From positions 686,591 to 750,590 of the forward strand of contig MEHQ01003564.1 of assembly GCA_008828725.1 (NCBI GenBank): a stretch of DNA of 64,000 nucleotides. The letters run 5' to 3'. This DNA is from Saccharina japonica. Taxonomy: Eukaryota > Sar > Phaeophyceae > Laminariales > Laminariaceae. The notes beneath the pieces are model-generated. The model was not told where the DNA came from and made no database searches. It saw only the letters and a program-made list of their open reading frames with translations. This document shows, piece by piece, positions 25,101-37,100 of the stretch (positions are counted from its first letter, which is position 1; each line of letters begins with the position of its first letter). Both the position numbers and the translations under genes were made by a program.

Positions 25101-28100
25101 GTTACTCCTAGCTGGTCTCTTCGTTCCTGCGGGTTTCTATTGGTCACGTTCGGAACTTTGGGTCGCGAGGGTGTGGGCGACCGCTATTTATATAGCCATA
25201 TCGCGTTCGCCATTGTGCGACATGTACTACTACAACAGTTGGCAGCTCTATGTATACGAGTACGTGCTGTTGTGTTGGTAGATCTTCCGGCACTCTATAT
25301 ACGTACTCCACGTATCTCCCTCTCTTCGATCCCCCACTTGTGTTGGACAAGTATAGCTACATAGCTGTCATTTTCATTCCATAGCAGCAGCATCAGCATC
25401 ATCAGTTCACCGCCAACTACCAAAGCTACAGCAGCAGCAGCAAGCAGGAGAAGAACGCAGCACCTCCAGTGCCAGTTGAGCTCTCGGTTCCGTCTGCTTC
25501 GTGTAGATATTTGGGCAAGCTCTTCTTCCTGCCTGTGTGTCTCGGACCGCGCGCCCCGGGCCAAGCCTCGCCCGATTTCATCGCCGACGCGTACATATCT
25601 CTGGGCGATTCGAGTACCACTGTTCCAGAGTGGAATCGAACAACAACAGCAGAAGATTAGGCTTTTGGATTGGCGACGGAGGAAACAGCCCAGGCTCGCT
25701 TTTTTTCATCTTTAGTATAGACTCTCTACCAGCTACCTGGTACTACTACTACTTGAGAGGCGGAACTACTACGACTATCTACTACTACTTCCTACAGCAG
25801 TGCGTTTTGGTCTCTGCTTCGGATTGCCTGGAAACGCGTCTCGCTGTCAAGCGCCAACAACTGACCTGTCCTGACGTAACTGGAGATCTTCCGAGAAACA
25901 GCAGCAGCAGCAACAGAAGCAGCAGCAGCAATCCAGCACCGCTATGATGATCACGGCACGGCGATACGGGGTGATGATCACGATGATGCTTGTACTTTGG
26001 CTGTAGAGACTTGTCGCGTCTGTGTTGTTTCACGAATCAGTTAAATGTTCTTAGCGCTGCTATATATATAGACGAGCAGCAGCAGTAGCGTTTTTGGAAA
26101 CATTTACGTATCATATAGATACGTTTTTGTCTTCGCAATAATTGAGCAAAAGACGGTAAAGCTGCTGCACACGCCGAAAGTGTGTCGGCTCTACTCACCG
26201 TGAGAGGCCTACGCCAAAAGAAACAACGACACTGGCTGTTTCGGTTCTGTTCTGCTGCTGCTGTCGGGTGTCAGCCTTCGCCCCCCCTTCCCCCTCCCGT
26301 CCATTATCCCGGTAAAAAAAAAAACGGTTGTTTGGTCGTAGCGGTCGGTTGGCTTGAAAGTTTGTTTCGGCTTTTGTCTTTGCTTTTTTGCTGTTAGATA
26401 CCGGGTACGGGTCACGACTCCGTCGTTTGTGACACCTTACTTCTCACGCGCCTCTCCGTCCACGAAAGAGCACAAGATTACAAGTAGCGTACGTTTTTTT
26501 TCGTCGTGGTTTTCGTCCCTGAAATATCCCACCGTGGACGGATATATTGGCATCGTTTGCATTTGATATTAATGTGCAAACGGTTCTTATATTTTCGTCC
26601 AGAGTTGTTACATACCCGGTAGAAAAAGACGGTGTATCTACTGCTGCACGTGTCTTTTTTCTCTTTATTTTCGTATTTGGTTGATTATGTGTGTGTTTGG
26701 CGCTGTGCGATCTGGTTTGTCTGTGGTTGGGTTACCAAATGCTACTGCTGTATAACGCGAAAGGGTTGGTATCTGCGAAGGCGTACGCGCTCCCACCCAC
26801 TATCTGTACCTCTCGTCTTGTTCGCGTTTTTTGTTGGGGCGTATAAACTGTTTACCGTCTCCCGGACGCTTGCTTCGTCCGTGTTTTGCATTGATCTTTT
26901 GCCTTTGGTTCTTGTGTGGAAACTGCAGGCCATCAATTAGGCTTTTTATTTACCCGTTTTTGCATTCGGTCTGCTGTGTGCCGCACCGGTGTGTTGAATG
27001 TGTTGTTTTATCCTTTGTTTCGGTTATCTTAGGCATGTTATCAATCTATCGGGTTGATACTACTCGTAGCGCTGATATGTAGATACCTTCTGGTGGTGTG
27101 GCGACGATGCTGGGTTATTTTGTTGTCTCTTCGGTTTGTTTCATGACTACCACTGCTGCTGCTGTGGTGGTGTATAACGTAGCGAATAATGTCATCGCTT
27201 TGTTTCACACGACCCCCCTGCCCTATGATACAACGAATATATCTTGGCTACGAGTATGATACATACGAAGTACGAAGTATTCTTTTTTAAACCGTGATGC
27301 CACTGGTGACGTGGAGATGCATCTTCGAAACGAAGATTTGCAAAAAAAAAGAACGGGAATATATCTGAGAAAAACACCCACAAACACCCCAAGTAGCTCT
27401 CGGTACAGACTTTTCCTGCTTTCGTTTATACCGTATATAAACACACCTGTGATCTGTTTTTGGTCTAACACCTCTCACGAAGGCAATATAATGACCTGTT
27501 TACTGTTGATTTTTCACGGGGGACTTACAGCAGTAGTCAGGACCAAATATGCTTTTAGAAAAAATACCGGAATATATCGTACAGGTTATTGTCGTCATAC
27601 TATTATGAAATCCGCTCCCACTCGACGGGTATTTTGATTCGAGTTTTTTCAAGCTTTGCTTGCAGGGGAAACGAAAAGTGCCGAAGCCGCTTCAAAAGCT
27701 GAAAATCCGAATGAAACCGGTAATATTACTGTCTAGATCTTGTCATATTTTTTCATATTGGCCTATATACTGCTGTGCTTGCAGTAAAAACGTCTATGCT
27801 ACGTGATGCTCCTCTTGTTTTTCAGCTGATGATGCGTTTGCTTCTTTTCCGCCGCTGTTTTATTTTCCCCTTCCTATGCCTCTCCTTGGGATGTGGCTCT
27901 CGGTGGCATTGTGTTGCCGGCGTTCAAGCGGAGTAAAAAACGTGCACCCGCGTTTTTGTTTTTGAAGGCCTTTTCGCCTGTTTTTATATACTTAACATGG
28001 ACATTCCGGGGTTTTTTTTCCTCTCTGACGATTTTGTTTCTCCTCCTACGGTCCTCGACCGATTTTTCGCTCGCTCCGCTGCTGCTTTTCTCTCGGCTCT

Positions 28101-31100
28101 GCTTGTTTTTGTCTGCCTGTCTGTACCTCTGTGTCTGTCTGCCCCCGTGTCTTGCCTGTTTTTTTGTCTCCTTGTGTTCCTGTCCGTCTCGTCTGTCTTG
28201 CCTGTCTTGTCCTGTCTGTACTGCCAATCCATCGTGTCACGCCTTTTCTGGTCGTGTGGCGTGTTGGTTATGTCCTGCCGTCACGTGCTTCCGCGACAAT
28301 TTCACATAAACCTTGGCGGTGTCTTCTGCTCTATACCTCGGGGGAAAAAAATGCTCGATATTCCTGCGGTGCGAAGGTCGTGCAAGGAACGACCAACATG
28401 CAGTCCCCCTACTACTGGCCGCAAGGAGAGGTTAACGGGTACAGCGGAATGTCCTCGGGGGTGAGTTAACACGCGCGCGGCTTTTAATTCTTCGGCTGCA
28501 CTCGAGTTGATTTGGAATCGACATTTCGCGTTGGGGTCTGTGAAACGAAGCTGGTCCTCTAAAAGGTCTTTGTAGCTGACATATAATATTTTTGCCAGTG
28601 GCGAAGGTCTTTCGCTTGCCCCCTCGATTATTTGGTCGTCCAGGGTTGATGTCGGCTCTCTACTGCGGACATTTTTTTTTAGGTTTTGATGAATGGATGG
28701 ATGGATGGCAGCAGTGGCATGAGTTTATTGCGTGTGGCTTTTCTTGTTGCAAAAACAAATGAGGGTTGTTCCACGGGTCGGGTCGCACATAGTATCTCGC
28801 GGGCCGGGTATTATGGGGATGACCTACTCAACCCGACCCGGCTCGACCTGACACGTGAGGTTTCGACTCGGCCCCATCCGTGTGAAGTTTGGAAGGCCTC
28901 TTGACCTGACCCGTCGCGTGTTATTACCCGTTAACAGCTTTAAGAAACATGCTCTGACGATTGAACTCCCCGAAGCGAATGGCGCGTTGACTTGTGCTGC
29001 CGCTGCCGGCGGCAATATGTGTATACATCTATATGATATGTCAAAATGCTGATGCCGCTGCATTTGCGGGTTTCTGCTCACGTCGCACCACAGCCCTGAT
29101 ACACGCCCCTTTCCCTCCGCCCCTCCCCACCTTTTCGGTTCACACAAATTATCTCGCTGCTCGCGCCCCTCGTTCCAACCATGCCTCTTTCGGTTGAAAC
29201 CCACACGTTCCACTACGTCCCCTGACGCCTGTTTACAACATGCCCCCTTTCTCTGAGAAACCGACCCCCTTCAACAATCTTGCGTCTTTTTAACGAAGAC
29301 CTGTTCATGCGTAAGGTATTCCTCCTAGGTATTATGACGCCGTCACGCCTATAAAATGTTGGTTTCATTCCGAGAACGCGCAACGCGTCACAACGCGTTT
29401 CCCCCCCTCGCCTGTCGTTGTTTCGCTACTACCGGTACGCCCAGCTGGGCTTGTTTTCTTCCTTCTGTCTTTTGTCCACGACGCCCAGCGGGTGTTTTTA
29501 TGTTGAAACCGTGATCCCATGTTCTCCTGTAAATGTACGTATGCCCACCAAGGCGTCTCTTATTACTGTTCACCCACCCCGCTACTCATCACAAGTGCCA
29601 GGTATGATACCTTCGACGAATAGACCATCCCCTTGGATGAACGATTGCCTCGATCACATAAATGCCGCTCGTCCAACGTCTCCCGCCCCCCAGCCCACTC
29701 CGTCTCTAAAGGAATGCGTGGTCAATGGGTAGAAATGACGGAGGCAAGCAAAAAACGAATTCTTGCCCGTTCCCCCCCGCACTCCCGTCCTTCCATTTGT
29801 TTCTGACAAGACGCCTTTTCCCCACCCCCCCTCCTCCAAACCGAAACTGCACATTTTATTTTTATATCTATATATACGCAGGTTTCCAACTACGGAGGCG
29901 GTTACGCCTCGAACGACCCCAGCGTGCGTGACGCGTCCGCCGGCGCCCCTACCGCTGGCAACAAGCACAACAGCGGCGGCCACTATATGTCGCCCGGTGG
30001 CCTCGCCGGAGGAGCGCAGGGCCAGAGAGCGGCCGTCGATCCGTACAGCACGAGGCAGCAGCAGCAACAACAACAGCAGCAGCAGCAGCAACAACAGCAG
30101 CAGCAACACCAGCAGCAGCAGCACCAGCAGAGCTATGATGGCCGAGAGTACGGCGGGTGGGTTGATTTTTTTTCGATTGGAAGCAGGGGGAGGAGGGGGG
30201 GGTTCATACGTAGCGAGGTCGGGAAGAAGGTTGGCTTTGGTGGGGTTCGTGCTGGTAAGTTGTACCAGGTATCATTTTGTTTTGTACAGTAGGGACGGGG
30301 TTGTACCTTTTTTGTGTGCTTTGGAGGGGTCATCGTACCGTTTTTTGCGTTCAAGAGGAACTCGTGCCACGTGAAAGGCGTGGGTGCTGCAGATGATACG
30401 GTTCACCTGGTCTCGCGCCCCCCCCCCGGTTGCTCTTTTTGGGTGCTCCCCCCCGCTCACACCGAGCCGAGTGTGCGTTAAAGCGATGTCAATCGGATGC
30501 CGCCTCTTGTCTGCATTTTAGTTTTTGCTTGATTTTGTGGATCAATCTTTGCCACAGGTTGAAAAAAATAAAAACAACACTTTGAATGCCACTTTCTTGT
30601 AAACATCTCTTTTTCTCACGGGCTCCTGCCTCCCTCCTCCCCCCACCCCCCTCCCCCGCGTCCCCTTTCATGCACGCCTTTTCCTTAACCGGTAAAACTC
30701 TGTCGTGGTGTTTTTTTTTCTGCATCATTTCAGGCAACCTAGTCACAGCCTGCTGACGGTCGGGGCGCCCGGCGCGTACGGTGTTGGAGCGTTCGGGTAC
30801 GGCTACGGTGTGCGCGTCGCTAGTCCCAAGGTAGGAACATGCCAACGGGACGGGACGATTTCTAACATATTCGCACGGTATACATCATTTACCTGCTACG
30901 TACGAGTTCGTATAGGGTCCTGTTGTGTTGTGTTGTGTTTTTTTTTTCCATTATCGTGGTTGGTTTGTTTTAGGGTGCTTGTTTTGTCTCAGTTCGTTTC
31001 GTTCGGTGTGTCGGTTTTTGTTGTTTTTGTTTTGGCATGTCGTTTTTCGAGTGTTTTTGTTTCGCGATCGCTTCGGTTTTGATATTGGTACGCACATAAA

Positions 31101-34100
31101 CTGCGTACTGCTGCTGTAAAATAGTGCTGGTCTCTGCAGTAAAGTTTGGACCTCGAAACCGGAGACACAAAAAAGGACCACCCCGTGAACGCAGAAAGCA
31201 TGCTGGGAGTACACAAGATGCCCCTCGCTGTCACTTGTCGTTTCTCAAGTTAAGCTCAATCTACTAACGGGTACTCGCCTTTTGGTCATGTTCGGTGTGA
31301 GTCGGATCTGTCCGGTTTTTTTTTCGGTTCAAATCGGATCTGTTCGGTTTTTTTTTTCGGTTAAATCGGATACAGTGCAGGACACCTATTACGGAGGGCC
31401 ATCGTAAATGAGACCAAATATTGTTGGTATAATTTCCTGTTTCTTATGATTACGGGGGACCACAGTAAATACGACCTACGGTATACCCAAAAACCTATAT
31501 ATTACGGGGGGCCACAGTAAATACGACCTACGGTATACACAAAAACCTACATATGTACAGTAAATACGACCTACGGTACACAAAAACCTACATATGTACA
31601 GTAAATACGACCTACGGTATACACAAAAACCAATAGGTTTTTTAGGTTTTTGTGTAAACCGTAGGTCGTATTTACTGTACATATGTAGGTTTTTGTGTAT
31701 ACCGTACGTCGTACGGTACACAAAAATATGTACAGTAAATCCGACTTACGTATACACAAAAACCACAAAAACCTACATATGTACAGTAAATACGACCTAC
31801 GGTTTACACAAAAACCTAAAAAACCTACGGTATACACAAAAACCTACATATGTACAGTAAATACGACCTACGGTACACAAAAACCTACATATGTACAGTA
31901 AATACGACCTACGGTATACACAAAAACCAATAGGTTTTTTAGGTTTTTGTGTAAACCGTAGGTCGTATTTACTGTACATATGTAGGTTTTTGTGTATACC
32001 GTACGTCGTACGGTACACAAAAATATGTACAGTAAATCCGACTTACGTATACACAAAAACCACAAAAACCTACATATGTACAGTAAATACGACCTACGGT
32101 TTACACAAAAACCTAAAAAACCTACGGTATACACAAAAACCTACATATGTACAGTAAATACGACCTACGGTATACACAAAAACCTAAAAAACCTATTGGT
32201 TTTTGTGTATACCGTAGGTCGTATTTACTGTACATATATAGGTTTTTGTGTACCGTAGGTCGTATTTACTGTGGTCATGTAGGTTTTTGTGTATACCGTA
32301 GGTCGTATTTACTGTACATATGTAGGTTTTTGTGTATACCGTAGGTCGTATTTACTGTGGTCCCCCGTAATCATAAGAAACAGGAAATCTGGTGCACGCT
32401 GGAATTTGTTTTCGGAAAGGGCCATTTCTACACGAATTTCAAGATAACGACTCTCGAATGTACTCGTAATTTCCCGCGAAATACCAGGATGACTTTCTGT
32501 TTCTATTACTGTAGGTGTCCTGTACTGCTGTGCTTTCTATCACGTTTTTTTTTTTAATGAAGCCCGGTGTAGACGGGTCGGGCGTGCCTGTTTTTGTCGG
32601 TGTTTCTGGCATGTAAGTATGATACGTCTCTCTGACTGTTTGTTGCTGCGGACGGGGGTTGGTGGTCGCCGCCTCTGACGAGCGACGGGTTGGTCGGGCG
32701 GGGGTGATGGTGGTGGTGTTGGTGTTGACGAGACTTGGACGGCCGCACTGGCGGTGGCGTTTTCCGTCGCCGCCTGTTCAGCCGTCACAGACCCGCCCAC
32801 ACCACCACCGTCTCCATCATCCCCCCCCCTCCCCCCACCCGTCGGGGGCGGTTATGGTGGTGGAAAGGCGGCCACCAACCCACGCCCGCGAAAATCAGTG
32901 TGAGATAGACGTGCAGCACATGTAGGCATTCCAACAACGAGGCACGCCCCGACCAGCCAGCCGGCAGCGGGCTGGCTTGGGCATACATAAAGAAAACTGA
33001 CGCTCCATGAAAGTGGCCGGCCTTCGGGCACGAACAGTAAACACGGAATTATCTGACTTAGGTGCAAAGTGAGTTTAGGTGTTTTTCACCGCCGCGATTG
33101 CTGTTGTTATCTCTCATGAACCCGCTTTTATGATGTCGCAGAGGTACGTACTAATAGTCCTTCTGAATATATTCTTGCTATGGACGTATTAATAATAACA
33201 CGTGTTCCCGCTTTCGTCCAAGTGTCGTAGCATGGACGTTTTTATGCCGCTGGAAAGGGTCATTCCGAGTTTATCCTCGCTGTTTTTCGCTTGTCGTCGT
33301 ACGTACATTGTGTCGGTGCCTCGGATGTAAACTCAAGTGCCCCCCCCCTCCCCCGAACGCATGTTAGCTGCTTGTTTTCGATGATTCGGTAGCCAGCATC
33401 GTTTACTATCTCACGCTGTACCTGTACCATACGGTGGGCTTCGGGAAGAAGCCCCGTCCCCCGGTTCTTCCCAACAAGAATGCAGTCCGCCCTTCATACG
33501 ACTCACGCAACACCCCACGGCGCTCCGCGCTTGGTGCAAGCAATGTCTGCCCGGTCGGTGAAAACCCAACGTGCTCCGTCTTGGCATTGTTCGGATTCGA
33601 GGGTCTATGCTTCCTTATACGACTACGGCCATCCACGGCATGAGTACCCACCCGCCCTCCCCCGAATCTCGTTTCTGTTTTCGTACTCGACCTTTTTTTC
33701 GCCGGGTGCACCTTTATTGTCTGTTTTATTTCCGTAGATGGGAGGTGCGCGCGGACGCAGCCAGAGGGGGCGGTCCGGCAGCGTGACGAGCAGCACCGCG
33801 GGCTTCTCCGGCGGAGCTGACCCGCAGCGCGAGTCGGAGCTGTCCGTAGCTACGGACAACTTGACCATCGAAGAGATCGACGGAAACGTGTTCCGCATGA
33901 GCAAGGACCAGGTGGGGGGCCAGGTCGTGCGTCGACGAGATGGTGTACTCGTACAGTCTCGAGTGTCACTCTTGTCTGGAAAATATTGGCACCGTTCGTA
34001 TATCAGTATTCAGTCAACTCGGTCCTTGTACGATGTCGAACAGAGTTATCGATTCCCACTCCGTCTTAAACCAAAACCAAAGACTCGTCGGAACAAGCCA

Positions 34101-37100
34101 TGAGCTACGTAGACCCACCTTTCAAGGCAGACGGCATACCTCCAAGATCTGTATCGTGACTTTGGACAATCACATCCCGCTTTATGATGTCGTTGTTTCA
34201 GGGGCAGCTGCAGTCCTGATACATATTTTTGTGCAATTTATTGAGTATAAAGCTCATTTCGCATGGTGGGAGCCGAACAATCTGAACGTAATGTACGTGG
34301 GGATGATTTTTTTTAAATCTGGGTTGTGGTATACAATGTACTGGACAAATCTTGCACAGCATCTCATAATGGCAGTTAAGGACCCTTGTGTAGATCTTGT
34401 AGTAGATCGTGGTCTGTCCATCGTGTGTATAACATCCTCTCGTCGGATATCTTATATAGTATAACTTGTATCTATGTGGTGTATGATATCAGGCGCATGA
34501 TTTTTATCAAGGTTCCTCAGTTTAGGAGCTGTATACTAATACTAAGTCAAAAACAGATTATGAAGAAAAAATGAACGTGCTATTATACGTGGGCGATGAG
34601 CAAAATCCCATACGTAGCCCACGTAGCCCAAGTATATAATGCAGTAGTGGACAAAGCATGATAGTAGATCTTATTAAGGTAGCTATTTAGGCACTCTGGT
34701 TGACGAAGGGTATGTTTCACGCGGCGCAATAAACTTGGAGTCTTTCCCAGCCACAGCGTCCCGAGCAAACCAAGAGTCTTTCCAAGCTCACCATCCGCGC
34801 CGGCCGAGTCAACCTAGAGTCTTACCAAGCACAACATCCCAGCACTGACCACTGGCATAGGGTTCGGGTTACGGTTGGGGTTCGGGTCGGAGGGTCGGCT
34901 TTAGGCGTCAAGCACAAAACCCCGTAAAGATCTACTATCAAGGTCTGCCCACCCCTCATATAATGAGAAATGTGGCGATACAATACGGAAGAAGACGTTA
35001 AGGAGCCTGATCATTCAGGAAACGTTCCACATAAAAAGTGCTCGTACCTCTATACTATCAATTGCACGCGTCATATTTTGTCTATTTGTATACATGTATA
35101 TAGCTGCCTGCTTTTTATTTCTTCATCCAGTTTTGGGCTTTGCCTCCTGTGTTTGCGCCCCGTGAGCGAAAAGCGCTGTTTTGTGTACCATGCAGCATGG
35201 CTACGACTGAAAAGAACGTGGCTACGCTTTACACAGCAAAAGTTTACGCTTATTGTTCACAAATGATGCCTGATGGTTACCAAGCCTTTTTTTTGTTCAT
35301 TTTATGGGTTGATCGCCTCTGTTTTGTCCCCGGCTGGTTCTCGGGTCCGTTCCCGTGATGTGCCGCTTTTTTTGTGTTGGGGTGTATTAATTGCACATGT
35401 TGTACATTTTGCCATCTTCGTTTTTTTCTCCAGATCGGCTGCCGGCTGCTTCAGCTGAAGCTCGACCAGGGAGACCCGGTGTTCGTCGAGAAGATCTGCA
35501 GCGAAGCTCAGCCGTACCTCGCTGAGATGATGAAGGTATATCTCATGTGCATACGATACGTGTATATGATCGTGTATTTGTTGTTATTCGTTACATTTGT
35601 TGGCCGGCTTTTAAGGCATTGTAGACAAGCCAGGATCACAAGTCACTTTCGTCTATTCGGGAATTTCTTCCAGGTTCAGCATTTCCCTCAGTTTCGCCGA
35701 TGCCCATGTAACTTTGCAGCGGTCAGACTACAATATATGATGAAGTTTTTGCCTTGGGTTTAAATAAACGCACCGCTCCCGACAAATACGTAAGCCACTA
35801 CTACTGTACGGTGTAATACACGTGAAAACCGGCATGTACGGAAGTGGGACCTGGGTTGAGTTTTTTTTTTCTTGGCTCGTCAGACTTGTCGAGCACGAAA
35901 CAAGAAAAAAAAATGTTGACTGATGCTTATGTTTCTTCTTTTTCCCCCTCTCGAGTACTTGAAATATGGTACACACTCTCCGTTTTATATATATATAGCA
36001 TATACACTGATGTTTTCGGTTTTTTTTTTCACCCCCTTCTCGGCGTGCTGTAATATTTATACGTCTCGGCATTGTAGGATGCTGGGGCATGTTGTCACAC
36101 GACTACGCCCATGCACTTCATGAGTACACCCCTTCCCCCCCTACCTTATTCACGTCCCCGCTCCCCGTCTTGTTATTATTTGCCTTTCTTGATTTACCCT
36201 CCACCGTCTGTTTGCCCGCCGTTAGGATCCTTTCGGAAACTACCTGTTCCAGAAGATCGCGGACAAGGTTGACGAGGAGGGTCGCACGGACCTCATCAAC
36301 AAGGTCAGTCTAAGCTGCAAGGCAACAAGGCATTCTTTCACGCCTCGGACTGGGTTTGTTTTTTCCTATTATTTCTTCTCATCTTCCCATCTTTACAGGG
36401 GCGGATATTGTCCCTGATCTGTTGTGATTTGTATGTTTTGTATGATCTATTGGCTCATGTGGCCGGGTGGGAGCCGTGTTACCTTCTTGATCTGTATATA
36501 TATATTTCATACATTGGATGTTGTTTCCCGGGTTGTATCTGTAACTGTACATATCCTTCGCAACGTGTCACAGCGGCGGGGTAGGTCCCAGATGACGCAC
36601 AGTAGATTCCGATATATATATATATATATCCGGGGTGTGGACACTTTTCATTCCGTAACGTGTATGGTGAGTGCTGTTTCCACTCAATTTGCGCACATAA
36701 AAGGCTGGGACACCGGTCATGATGTAGAGCGTAAAGGCTAGTTCACCGTGAAATACGTACCCATGATAACAGACACCCCGCCGAACGATTCTTGGAGCGG
36801 ATTGTCTCCACGAGCGCGTGTAGGGAGGAAAGAGCTAACGCCGTAATATGGAAGAAAGCGGTCTATGGAAGGACCCCGTCCAGTCCAGGTTTTTCTGAAC
36901 CCATTCAGAACTGAAAAAAAAAACGGTCTTGCTCTCATTCCAGGTAGTTTTCCCCCAAAATTCGTGGGACCAGTTCTTAAGCCACCACTGTTTTCGTCGG
37001 GTATGGCTGTTTTTTTTTGTAGAAACTCGGGTCGGAAATCCAACCAAACGTGTTGCGCTTATCTCGCGTGGTTTTAAGGCGAAGGCCTAGTTTGGTTTCA

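Larger units (their letters stand above)
9047..25384 (+). other. PUF intron 2, about 16.3 kb, repeat reservoir
   Basis: If exon 3 is real this intron is 16.3 kb, otherwise 19.4 kb. I see no other convincing exon in it. It carries families A, B, C, D, E, G, H and I, an AGT microsatellite, a 95-bp inverted repeat and a 76-bp direct-repeat pair. Between them the sequence is unremarkable, and a short missed exon cannot be excluded. Confidence 0.6.

Noticed and set aside
31476-32344. A series of Tyr-rich frames of 65-88 codons
   Set aside because: They are translations of the repeated words of the family E foldback array on both strands.
34858-34905. An interstitial telomere
   Set aside because: Only a few GGGTT-like words in about 48 bp, none in regular tandem; kept only as a weak observation.
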